Below, piece after piece: positions 17,301 to 24,957 of a stretch of DNA of 64,000 bases (the stretch's first letter is position 1; each line of letters starts with the position of its first letter). The notes under the pieces are model-generated. The model saw only the letters and a list, made by a program, of their open reading frames with translations. It did not search any database and had not been told where the DNA came from. Source of the stretch: Bariatricus massiliensis (GTDB taxonomy: Bacteria > Bacillota > Clostridia > Lachnospirales > Lachnospiraceae). Location: the NCBI RefSeq assembly GCF_900086725.1, contig NZ_LT574837.1, positions 2,501-66,500 of the forward strand, given 5' to 3'. Both the position numbers and the translations under genes were made by a program.

Positions 17301-20300
17301 CTCGCCGTCTTCCGTGTAGCTGATGGTCACCTTCGTGTCAGCCTCTGTTAACGGGTCCGGAGCGATCGTGCAGTCCGCAAGGTCTATTACTTCCTCTTCT
17401 CCGTTGTCATATACCGCTGTCACTGTCAGCCCTGTCGGGTCGAAGCTCTCTCCCTCCTTGTAATCTTTCTTCGCGTCTCCTGTTATCTTGATGCTTGTCA
17501 GGATACGTGGTTCTTCCGGCGCTTCCTCCTTCGTCACTGTCAGTCCTTCGTAGCCAACGCTCTTTGTCTCGCCATCCTCCATGTAGCTGATGGTCACCTT
17601 CGTGTCAGCCTCTGTTAACGGGTCCGGAGCGATCGTGCAGTCCGCAAGGTCTATTACTTCCTCGTCTCCGTTGTCATATACCGCTGTCACTGTCAGCCCT
17701 GTCGGGTCGAAGCTCTCTCCCTCCTTGTAATCTTTCTTTGCTTCTCCCGTAATCACCAATTTGTCAAGTACTCTGGCGGTTACAGTGACCGGTATCTCTG
17801 TCTCTACCGTTATATCCTTCTCTGTGTAATTTACCGTGATCTTTGTGTCATCCGTAGTCAGCGGCGTATTCTCGTCCGGGCTGTAAGTGACGTCTGTCAC
17901 CTTCTTACTTGTGTTATCGCTATAACTGGCTGTTACTTCTATCCCCGCCGGGTCAAATGTCTGACCTTCCACATAGCTTGTCTTTGGAAGAACGGTGACA
18001 CTGATTCCTGTAAGTGTCGGCTCTACCACCGGATCGGTTACTGTAAGTCCGCGGTAGACAGCTGATTTGCCCATATAGGTAATCGTAACCTGTGTAATTC
18101 CTGCGGTAAGCGGATCTGGCTCTATTGTACACGCGCCCAGTGCCGCAGCAACTTCACTGTTGTCATTGTATACCGCATACACATTTAGACCTTCTGGATT
18201 AAAGCTCTCTCCCGTCTTGTACTCTCTCTGTGCTTTGCCTTCAAGGCGGATGCTGGCGAGTACCTTTGGATTGACCTTGATTTCCTGTTCTGTGGTCTTC
18301 TCTACATCACCTTCTTTATAAGTAACCACAATTTTCGTATGGGTAGTCTTAAGCTTCTCAGCAATATCAGGACTGAATGAACAGCTGCCTGTTACTTCTG
18401 CTTCCTGATCATTGCTGTAGACCGCCATAACAACCAGCCCTTCCGGTTTAAAGCTCTGTCCTTCTACATACGTAGTTGTCTTCGGCTCATCATGGATATA
18501 GATGTGGTCCAGTACAACCGGCGCTTCTGCCACAATAATACCAGTATACTTAACACTGAAGCCAGCATAAGTAATTGTTACTTCTGTCGTTTCCTTTGTC
18601 AGTGGATTCGGTGTAACTACATATCCGCTGACCTCAGCCTTTGTGCCGTCATTATAATCGGCAAATACTTTCATACCAGCCGCTTGAAAGCTTTCTCCTT
18701 CAACATAAGTTACCTTGGGAGTTCCTTCGGTATGAATCCCTATGACCTCTTTTTTTGCCACATGAATCGGCGAAGATGCGGTAAATGTATTCCCATCCTC
18801 TGTGTAAGCGACAGTAACATTGGTGTCAGCTGTTGTCAGCGCTGTGCCCGCACTCGGAGTACAGGTATATCCAGTAACCGTCTTCATAGTCCCGTCACTG
18901 TAGGTCGCCGTCACTACCATTCCTGCCGGATTGAATATCTGCCCCTCCACATAGTTGGCTTTCGTTGGGGGAGTCGTCACTTGGATACCTGTAAGTGTGA
19001 CAGGCTCCGGCTTCTTTTCTACTGTAATCTTAAGAGAAACCTGCTTCGCAGTTCCGCCGTCAGTATAAGAGAATGTCATCTGTGTATCTGTTGTCCGAAG
19101 CGCTCTGTCCGGCGTAACCGTATATTCGCCCGGATTCAGTACCTTGTTCCCTCCTTTATCATACACAGCCGTAAGGATTAGTCCTGTAGGATCAAAATTC
19201 TCCCCTTCTGTGTAAATTACTTTATCCGGATTATGTGTTATCTGAAGAGACTGAAGAACCGCCGGAACTGCATTTACAGTAATTCCTGTGTAATCCGCCG
19301 TCTTTTTCACGCCATTCTCTTCGTAGGAAAATGTTACCTTTTTGTCGCCAACTGACAGTACAGCCGGCGAGATACTGTATTCTATAGGCTTTAGAACCTT
19401 CTGAGAGCCATTATTGTACTTAGCTGTAACGGTAATTCCATCCGGCTCAAAGCTCTCCCCTTCCATATAAGTAGTCGTAGCCGCTTTCCCTGAAAGAACA
19501 ATCTCCGTCAGCGTCTTCTTTACCACCGTGATATATTGAACCACAGTTTTTGTAGTCTTATCCTTACCTGATGTATCTGAATAAGATATCTGAACACTAC
19601 TGTTCGTTGTCTGCAGCGGTGTGGTAAGAGACGGTACATAGGTACAGCTAGCTGTCACTGTTTCCCGCTTCTCTTCACCCTTACTGTTCTTTGATACTGC
19701 CTCAACCACTATCCCGGCAGGGTCAAATGTCTGGCCTTCAATATAGGTAATCTTGGACGGCGGTGTTGTAATCTCAAGACTGTCAAGTACGTACAAGTCA
19801 TCTTCCACGGTAATACCGCCATATTCTGCGGATACATTCTTACCGCCCTCCGTGAAGGTAACTGTAACCTTAGTCGTTTCCTTTGTCAGCGTACTTGGCG
19901 TAATCTTACATGCATCTGCCGATACGGCCTTGGTGCTATCGTCATTATACTGTACTGTGAATGTAAGACCTGCCGGGTCAAATGTTTCACCGGTCAGATA
20001 ATTGGTCTTTGCTGCTGTCCCGGTAATGACAAGTCCTGTCATCTCTTTCTTAGATACCGTTATAGTTTGGGATGCTGTTTTCGTGACAGCCCCCTCCTTA
20101 TAAGAAATGGAAATGGCTGTGTCAGTTGTCTTTAAGGCGGCACCATTTGCAGGCAGGAACGTGCAGGAACCGGTCACATCCTTCTCTGTTTTATTCGAAT
20201 ATTTTGCATACACCTGCATTCCCGTCAGTGACAGCTTCTGCCCTTCGATATAATTGACCGTTGCCGGGGCGTTCTTCACATAAATCTCCGTAAGTGTCGC

Positions 20301-21602
20301 TTCCTGAGGATTGACTTTGATGTTCTGAATCGCTGTCTTTCCCTGATAAGTGACTATTATCTTGGTATCGGCCGTCGTAAGCGGGCGGTTCGGCGCAAAC
20401 GTATAAGCTCCGTCCGCCAGCTTCTCTGTAGAGTTGTCGCTGTAGGTCGCTGTCACTACCATTCCCGTCTTGTCAAATGATTCACCCTCGGTATAGGTTA
20501 TCTTTGCCGGCGCCGTGGTTATGGCAATACTTGATAATGTTTTGACTGGCGTCTCTCCCGCTGTAACAGTTACAAGAAATCCGGCGTCTTTAAAAGTCTT
20601 TCCCGAACTGGAATCATAGTAGCTTACTATCACTAGCTGCTTACCCACTTCTGTAAAAACTGCCGGTTCTACAGTACAATCTGCCGGATCAATATCAACA
20701 AAAGTATTATTTGACCTTCTTGCTCTACATGTCATTCCGGTTTTGTCCAAAGACTCTCCTATTGTATAATCCATTTTACTTGGTAAATCACCTACATAAA
20801 AACCTGTAATTGGCGATTCCGGTTTCACAACTTCTCCATATACCATGTAGATTTCTACTCCGAACGAGCTTATCGGTGTGCCCGGCTTCAGAATGTTACT
20901 TCCCTCAGTGATGACGCCTGGCGCATAATCCTTAATTTCAAAAACTGCGCTATACCCGTCCGGCACAACCGGTTCTATTTTATAGTAAAGACTACTATCC
21001 CGATTAAAAAATTGCAGCCAATTCTGGTTACCATTCTTAAAAGGAGAAATGGTCTGCACATAAGTCCATGGTCCCTCCGCTGATGCTGCCTGATAGATAT
21101 CTACATCAATTTTACTCCCAGCATAATGAATCGGACTCATTGTCTCTGAAGCATTTAATCCATTCTCCATCCAATGTACCATTACTTTTTGAGCTTCAGT
21201 CGCCCCCGCTGGACTAACTGCATCTTCCAATAAATCTTGATCTTGAACTTCTGACGTTTCCTCTGCTGCGGGCACCTCCTCTTGCACCGGTTTTTCCGCT
21301 ATAAGTACCTCCTCCGACACTGACTCTTCTATGTCTGACGGTGCTTCCGCCTCAGATTCCTCTACCACTGGATCTTCCGGAACAGAAGAATCCTCTGTCA
21401 CCTGTTCTTCTACCACCTCTTCTTCTGTCACCGGCTCTTCCGCCACCGTAATTGCCGTCTCTTGTGACATCTCCTGCGAAACGGCTGCAATATCTTCCAT
21501 TTCATCAGCAAAAGACCGGTTAATTAAACCGGTCATTACCATGATTGTCAAAAAAAGACACAGTGTTCTTTTTATTCCTTTTGTATGTCTTCGCTTTTTC
21601 AT
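14292..21602 (-). CDS. giant wall-anchored protein with about 24 bacterial Ig-like repeats
   Basis: A 2436-aa surface protein. The ATG at 21602 (MKKRRHTK) follows AGAGTAGGAC and starts a normal signal peptide; a longer in-frame ORF upstream overlaps the preceding gene and is not credible. After an acidic Glu/Val-rich stretch (about 40-130) come about 24 units of 80-90 residues with the pattern Y-x-E-G-x-x-F-D-P-x-G-L-x-V-x-A-x-Y, a Big_3-type Ig-like fold, from about residue 264 to 2327. The last 12 are almost identical. A Lys/Asp/Ser-rich linker precedes VKTGDMTP, a hydrophobic stretch and a KKK tail, a variant sortase signal. It is likely a long stalk or adhesin. Confidence 0.88.
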   Translation of the reverse strand: MKKRRHTKGIKRTLCLFLTIMVMTGLINRSFADEMEDIAAVSQEMSQETAITVAEEPVTEEEVVEEQVTEDSSVPEDPVVEESEAEAPSDIEESVSEEVLIAEKPVQEEVPAAEETSEVQDQDLLEDAVSPAGATEAQKVMVHWMENGLNASETMSPIHYAGSKIDVDIYQAASAEGPWTYVQTISPFKNGNQNWLQFFNRDSSLYYKIEPVVPDGYSAVFEIKDYAPGVITEGSNILKPGTPISSFGVEIYMVYGEVVKPESPITGFYVGDLPSKMDYTIGESLDKTGMTCRARRSNNTFVDIDPADCTVEPAVFTEVGKQLVIVSYYDSSSGKTFKDAGFLVTVTAGETPVKTLSSIAITTAPAKITYTEGESFDKTGMVVTATYSDNSTEKLADGAYTFAPNRPLTTADTKIIVTYQGKTAIQNIKVNPQEATLTEIYVKNAPATVNYIEGQKLSLTGMQVYAKYSNKTEKDVTGSCTFLPANGAALKTTDTAISISYKEGAVTKTASQTITVSKKEMTGLVITGTAAKTNYLTGETFDPAGLTFTVQYNDDSTKAVSADACKITPSTLTKETTKVTVTFTEGGKNVSAEYGGITVEDDLYVLDSLEITTPPSKITYIEGQTFDPAGIVVEAVSKNSKGEEKRETVTASCTYVPSLTTPLQTTNSSVQISYSDTSGKDKTTKTVVQYITVVKKTLTEIVLSGKAATTTYMEGESFEPDGITVTAKYNNGSQKVLKPIEYSISPAVLSVGDKKVTFSYEENGVKKTADYTGITVNAVPAVLQSLQITHNPDKVIYTEGENFDPTGLILTAVYDKGGNKVLNPGEYTVTPDRALRTTDTQMTFSYTDGGTAKQVSLKITVEKKPEPVTLTGIQVTTPPTKANYVEGQIFNPAGMVVTATYSDGTMKTVTGYTCTPSAGTALTTADTNVTVAYTEDGNTFTASSPIHVAKKEVIGIHTEGTPKVTYVEGESFQAAGMKVFADYNDGTKAEVSGYVVTPNPLTKETTEVTITYAGFSVKYTGIIVAEAPVVLDHIYIHDEPKTTTYVEGQSFKPEGLVVMAVYSNDQEAEVTGSCSFSPDIAEKLKTTHTKIVVTYKEGDVEKTTEQEIKVNPKVLASIRLEGKAQREYKTGESFNPEGLNVYAVYNDNSEVAAALGACTIEPDPLTAGITQVTITYMGKSAVYRGLTVTDPVVEPTLTGISVTVLPKTSYVEGQTFDPAGIEVTASYSDNTSKKVTDVTYSPDENTPLTTDDTKITVNYTEKDITVETEIPVTVTARVLDKLVITGEAKKDYKEGESFDPTGLTVTAVYDNGDEEVIDLADCTIAPDPLTEADTKVTISYMEDGETKSVGYEGLTVTKEEAPEEPRILTSIKITGDAKKDYKEGESFDPTGLTVTAVYDNGEEEVIDLADCTIAPDPLTEADTKVTISYTEDGETKSADYEGLTVTKEEAPEEPRILTSIKVTGDAKKDYKEGESFDPTGLTVTAVYDNGEEEVIDLADCTIAPDPLTEADTKVTISYTEDGETKSADYEGLTVTKEEAPEEPRILTSIKVTGDAKKDYKEGESFDPTGLTVTAVYDNGDEEVIDLADCTIAPDPLTEADTKVTISYTEDGETKSADYEGLTVTKEEAPEEPRILTSIKVTGDAKKDYKEGESFDPTGLTVTAVYDNGDEEVIDLADCTIAPDPLTEADTKVTISYTEDGETRIADYEGLTVTKDAEKTLTNIIVTAQADKVAYEEGDTLDLTGLVVTAYYSNGETADVTALCSYVPAQGQSLTELDSIVAIAYTEGEETVNTTMTITVIKPEAPRKLDSIKITGDAKKDYKEGESFDPTGLTVTAVYDNGDEEVIDLADCTIAPDPLTEADTKVTISYTEDGETKSADYEGLTVTKEEAPEEPRILTSIKVTGDAKKDYKEGESFDPTGLTVTAVYDNGDEEVIDLADCTIAPDPLTEADTKVTISYTEDGETRIADYEGLTVTKDAEKTLTNIIVTAQADKVAYEEGDTLDLTGLVVTAYYSNGETADVTALCSYVPAQGQSLTELDSIVAIAYTEGEETVNTTMTITVTKPEAPRKLDSIKITGDAKKDYKEGESFDPTGLTVTAVYDNGDEEVIDLADCMIAPDPLTEADTKVTISYTEDGETKSADYEGLTVTKEEAPEEPRILTSIKVTGDAKKDYKEGESFDPTGLTVTAVYDNGDEEVIDLADCTIAPDPLTEADTKVTISYTEDGETKSADYEGLTVTKEEAPEEPRILTSIKVTGDAKKDYKEGESFDPTGLTVTAVYDNGDEEVIDLADCTIAPDPLTEADTKVTISYTEDGETRSADYEGLTVTKKDKLEKPSDKPDDGKNPDNSNPSDTNKPGSTTGTSGKTIVSGNSTTKNTSGKGSYSNTVKTGDMTPVFGIVLVLAVATVIIGGAITSIVIRKKKTEKEDDETDEQNKDE
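14625..17750 (-). repeat. near-identical 267-bp tandem repeats with a 786-bp higher-order unit
   Basis: Ten copies of a unit coding AKKDYKEGESFDPTG and two copies of a sister unit coding ADKVAYEEGDTLDLTG. The usual unit is 89 codons (267 bp). The block made of one sister unit plus two standard units is itself duplicated: the phrase gtaagtgtcttctctgcatc occurs at 15655 and again at 16441, giving a 786-bp period. Recent recombination or gene conversion is implied. Short-read assembly could misplace copies here. Confidence 0.9.
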
Positions 21603-21621
21603 GTTTTGTCCTACTCTCTCA

Positions 21622-22788
21622 TCATTCTGTTTGTGTGCTCTTTCTCTCCCTATAATATATATACAGAATTGCAGCGATTGTAAGTAACAGCAACAGGCTG
21701 ACTCCAATCAACATTACATAGGAATCTCCTGTCTTGGGAAGTCCTGTCGTTCCGCTGGCCACCTTACCTTGATTGTCATCCACGGCTCCGTTCCCGTCTT
21801 CTTTTATATCTTCCCCCTGAGCTACAAACTTCCATTGCAGATTTCCTGACAGTTTCTGATATTCATTACCCATCTCCGGATCCAGAGAAAGCATCACCGT
21901 AACAGTATTGCTTTTTCCTTTTTCAGCTTTTCCAAGCTCAAATTCTGCTTTCGCGCTGTCAACAGCGGAACCTTTATATAATTCCTTCCCCGTATTGTCC
22001 AGAATAGTTAATGTAGTATATTGGCTTAACATATCCGCTGCTTTCTTATCCAAACTACCATCACCGGTAACTGAGAGATAAAAGCCGACATCCTCGCTGT
22101 AAGCGTTCTTGAGGGTGACTACCTGCGTGCAGGTCTCTCCCGGCGTCAAGCCGGCAAATGTTGGCATAGCTGCCTCCCCTGATGGAGAGAACTCAATTTT
22201 TTTATCAGATGTTACTGTGACAGTACTTGGCACGGCACTACGTAACTTCGGCTCCTCTACCCCCAGATCTGCATAAGTCTTGTCCCATGTAGATACTGCG
22301 TCAGATGTCGCCTGAAGGCATTCCAACGTTGCTTGAATCTTACCGCTTTTTGCTGAATATTCGTTAGAAGCATCTGCATCCAGAGATATAGATTCGCAAA
22401 GTGGTTCTTCACACGCCTCTCCCGGCTCTAGTATGCCTTTATAATAATAGTATCCATCACTGCCATCCATCCAATATTTGCTATTATAGTTAATATGGAG
22501 TTTTTCGTCAGATAATTGTGAATCATCCCACATTTTATCGACTTTCAACCGCAACAGCATATCCAAATCTCCTGAATTTTTTGCACTGATGACTTGATTC
22601 AGAGAGCCTCCCGGATACAGCACTGACTCTGCCTGATATTCATTGATAAGAGAGCCTTTCAGCTGTCCGGTAGCCAACGTTGTTGCGGCACTGCCTTCTA
22701 TTCTCCAATATGCAAGTGTCCCACCCAGTAATAGTCCAAACGCAAGCAAAGCAAACAGTCCAATAATCTTTGTCAATTTCTTGTTCAT
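21622..22788 (-). CDS. SipW-type exported, LPKTG-anchored TasA-like protein
   Basis: A 388-aa protein. The signal peptide ends with GGTLAYW, the form recognised by SipW-type signal peptidases. The body has a TasA/camelysin-like pattern: sodium-like ISAKNSGDLDMLLRLKV and the phrase YYYYKGILEPGE. A second beta domain follows (VTVTSDKKIEF, VTLKNAYSEDVGFYLSVTG). The C terminus has LPKTGD, a hydrophobic stretch and a basic tail. It is therefore both SipW-processed and wall-anchored, and could be the wall base of a fibre formed by the unanchored paralogs just upstream in the operon. Confidence 0.83.
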   Translation of the reverse strand: MNKKLTKIIGLFALLAFGLLLGGTLAYWRIEGSAATTLATGQLKGSLINEYQAESVLYPGGSLNQVISAKNSGDLDMLLRLKVDKMWDDSQLSDEKLHINYNSKYWMDGSDGYYYYKGILEPGEACEEPLCESISLDADASNEYSAKSGKIQATLECLQATSDAVSTWDKTYADLGVEEPKLRSAVPSTVTVTSDKKIEFSPSGEAAMPTFAGLTPGETCTQVVTLKNAYSEDVGFYLSVTGDGSLDKKAADMLSQYTTLTILDNTGKELYKGSAVDSAKAEFELGKAEKGKSNTVTVMLSLDPEMGNEYQKLSGNLQWKFVAQGEDIKEDGNGAVDDNQGKVASGTTGLPKTGDSYVMLIGVSLLLLLTIAAILYIYYRERKSTQTE

Positions 22789-22810
22789 GCTTTACCTCCT
22801 TATATTATCC

Positions 22811-22841
22811 GATAGGGAAAGAAACTTGTTCTTTCCCTATC
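22811..22841 (-). promoter_or_regulatory. perfect 13-bp intercistronic stem-loop
   Basis: GATAGGGAAAGAA, a 5-nt loop and the exact complement lie between two TasA-like genes. On the minus strand the stem is followed by GGATAATATAAGGAGG, not a T tract, so it is not a normal terminator. It may stabilise the 3' end of the upstream mRNA or mark a processing site, giving different amounts of fibre subunit and anchored subunit. Confidence 0.65.
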
Positions 22842-22857
22842 TCCAGAATCCTTATAT

Positions 22858-23580
22858 TTATGGTGTTGTTGCCAACTCGCCATCCAGTGCTGTAAATGCT
22901 GTGTCAGCATCTGCAATATTTGCTTTCTGGATTGCCTGTCCTTCTACTTTCAAGTCAAAATCGCCTACTAATGCCAAATCTACCTGTGTCCAGTCAGACG
23001 GGATAGATACATGAGTAAAAAGCTTCTTTACATCACCATTCTGCAATGTTCCGTTGTAATTAAAATAGTATTCTCCAACGCCCCCTCTAGTTGTATCAAG
23101 AACGAATTCAGGATTAACTGGTGTTTTCACATCTGCACCAACCAGAGCGGCAAGCTGAGCTTCCGTATAGCCGAGCGCTGTATCTAATGTCTGTCCCTTT
23201 CCTGTTGCATATTTTACATCATAGAATAAAGTCTTCATGATTTTATCCGCTCTTGCCTTATCTGTAATTACAGTATCAGTATCTTTTTCTACCAGCTTTA
23301 CAATAAATCTTGCATAGGACTCACCCTTATCATTTGTTACAGTTGGGTCCTTTGTAATTGTTGTTCCAGGATACATATCTTGAGATGTATCTGGATCATA
23401 GTTTGGCTCTGTGACGGTAATGTCTACTCCTGTATCTGTACCCGCACCACCTGCTGTTGTAAATGGGTTGGTAATCTCCTGTTTGTCATAAAAGTAAGCC
23501 AGTGTCCCCCCAATAATTATCGAAGCACTTAGTATTACGGCTGAAAGAATAGATATATTTCTCTTTGTTGTTGTTTTCAT
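22858..23580 (-). CDS. SipW-type exported TasA-like protein, 240 aa
   Basis: The N terminus has a hydrophobic stretch ending IIIGGTLAYF, a SipW-type signal peptide. The mature part opens with TVTEPNYDPDTSQDMYPGTTITKDPTVTN, a pattern also present in the next gene upstream in the operon. That and the SipW signal place it among TasA/CalY-like fibre subunits. It has no sorting motif and no second membrane segment. The RBS AGGAGGAAAA precedes the ATG. It is likely secreted and assembled into a surface or matrix fibre. Confidence 0.82.
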   Translation of the reverse strand: MKTTTKRNISILSAVILSASIIIGGTLAYFYDKQEITNPFTTAGGAGTDTGVDITVTEPNYDPDTSQDMYPGTTITKDPTVTNDKGESYARFIVKLVEKDTDTVITDKARADKIMKTLFYDVKYATGKGQTLDTALGYTEAQLAALVGADVKTPVNPEFVLDTTRGGVGEYYFNYNGTLQNGDVKKLFTHVSIPSDWTQVDLALVGDFDLKVEGQAIQKANIADADTAFTALDGELATTP

Positions 23581-23611
23581 ATTTTTTTCCTCCTATGTCC
23601 TTATTTCCTAA

Positions 23612-24262
23612 TTAAGGTGTTGTTGTAAATAACGCATTTAAGTCTGTCTTTGCATCTGTGTATGTACTAAATCCATCTGTCTGAATTGCTGCACCTGATA
23701 CAACGATGTTAAATCCGCCAAGTCCTGTTCCCGCATCTCTTAACCACTCAATATCTGTATTGCTCAGTGTACTCTTGATAACAACCTTCTGGAAAAGAGG
23801 GGTTGTTTCAGTGCCTGCCACCAGCTGTGTATTGTAGTTGTAGATAGTTGTAGGTCCTACCGCTGCGTCCGCTACCCACTCAGTACCCCAGCCTTGAATA
23901 TCGATCATCGTCATTAATTTTGCGAATTCTGCATCTGATAATGTAGTTCCATCACCTTTCTGGAATACTACCTTCAATGCAACATATTCATCCTCTGCAC
24001 AGGTATTTGTGACGATTGGATCCTTACCAAGCTCTGTACCTGGTGTCAAATTTGTACCATAATTTGCGTCTGCAGCTTTCCCTGCCTCCCATGCGGGTTC
24101 TGTTAAGGTCGCTGTTACTCCGCCACTGAATGTAAAATTATTAGTCAGTGTCGCAGTCTTTGCTGTCAGGTAAGCTAATGTACCTCCAATCGCCAACACA
24201 CCGATTAGGCAAGTCAGCAAAATGGCAGTCACTTTTTTCTTCTTGCTCGTTCTCTGTTTCAT
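23612..24262 (-). CDS. SipW-type exported TasA-like protein, 216 aa
   Basis: A paralog of the 240-aa protein downstream. The ATG at 24262 is chosen because AAAAGGAGAC lies 6 bases upstream; an in-frame start at 24295 lacks this. The signal peptide ends AIGGTLAYL. The mature part begins TLTEPAWEAGKAADANYGTN and has ELGKDPIVTN, matching the sister protein position for position. No wall-anchoring motif is present. It ends FTTTP, as the sister ends ATTP. The two probably co-assemble or substitute for each other. Confidence 0.82.
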   Translation of the reverse strand: MKQRTSKKKKVTAILLTCLIGVLAIGGTLAYLTAKTATLTNNFTFSGGVTATLTEPAWEAGKAADANYGTNLTPGTELGKDPIVTNTCAEDEYVALKVVFQKGDGTTLSDAEFAKLMTMIDIQGWGTEWVADAAVGPTTIYNYNTQLVAGTETTPLFQKVVIKSTLSNTDIEWLRDAGTGLGGFNIVVSGAAIQTDGFSTYTDAKTDLNALFTTTP

Positions 24263-24303
24263 CTTTTTGTCTCCTTTTCTTTTTTTGTTGCCCAAAATCT
24301 TTT

Positions 24304-24957
24304 TTACTTTGGTGATACCGTATTACCAGAAACATTAACCCCCCACTCTGTAAGAGGTGCGTCTCCCTCTTTTTGCAGAATATCAGCAGTAATATCCACT
24401 TTAACAGTGACATTCTCATACTCTACTTCTTTCCCGCTTTCAAGAGTTAATCCCGATAAAAGCTTTGTGGTCTTCTCACCTGGATTCAAGACTTTTCTGT
24501 AATAAAAGAAACCGTCCTTAAAAAACCAGTTTGCACTCCAGTCACTTGCAAAGTGAAAGGTAATATCCCCCAACACCATAGTTGTTCCTGATGGCGCTGT
24601 CAGTTCCCCAAGATTTCCTCCCAGACGTTCACCTGTAGCTGCATTTGTCAGGTATGGAAGTACCATGGCTCTAACTACACCCGGCGCAGCATCTTCTGGA
24701 TTCATAAGCTGCACTGGTTTACTATCACTTCCCCAAGCTACAGCATCCGGATCAATACCCTCTTCCACAATCTGAATCTGTCCTTCCCCCACACTAAATG
24801 CATTTACCGCTGTAGTGGTTCTGGCTGTCAGATACATAATCGTTCCTACTGCTGTAAGTACAAATATCAGCATCACTGGCAGGCCTCGGGGCAGATAAGA
24901 CTTAAATCGGTTTCTCCTCCTACGATATGGTATACCTTTCCTCTGTTTTTCTCGCAT
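24304..24957 (-). CDS. exported TasA-like protein with divergent SipW-type signal, 217 aa
   Basis: The ATG at 24957 has AAAGGAGGGGAG upstream. A basic N terminus is followed by a hydrophobic stretch ending VGTIMYLTARTTTAVNAF, resembling a SipW-type signal with changed residues (TIMYL for TLAYL). The mature part contains FFYYRKVLNPGE, close to YYYYKGILEPGE in the anchored protein at 21622-22788. It starts inside the end of the signal peptidase gene (38-bp overlap), so the two are translationally linked. It is probably a minor subunit or tip protein. Confidence 0.75.
   Translation of the reverse strand: MREKQRKGIPYRRRRNRFKSYLPRGLPVMLIFVLTAVGTIMYLTARTTTAVNAFSVGEGQIQIVEEGIDPDAVAWGSDSKPVQLMNPEDAAPGVVRAMVLPYLTNAATGERLGGNLGELTAPSGTTMVLGDITFHFASDWSANWFFKDGFFYYRKVLNPGEKTTKLLSGLTLESGKEVEYENVTVKVDITADILQKEGDAPLTEWGVNVSGNTVSPK

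Noticed and set aside
14625..17750. CRISPR-like array
   Set aside because: The repeats are 267-bp in-frame protein-coding units without unique spacers; there is no CRISPR array or cas gene in the window.
18492..19181. 229-codon plus-strand reading frame inside the giant repeat gene
   Set aside because: It is antisense to well-supported repeat domains, has no ribosome site and encodes a His/Ser/Arg-rich sequence without domains.
21602..21707. Extended N terminus of the 2471-codon frame
   Set aside because: The extra 35 codons overlap the preceding LPKTG gene and would place the signal peptide internally; the ATG at 21602 has a ribosome site and a normal signal peptide.
22811..22841. Rho-independent terminator between TasA-like genes
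   Set aside because: The stem is perfect but is not followed by a T tract on either strand, so it is listed as a processing or stability element instead.
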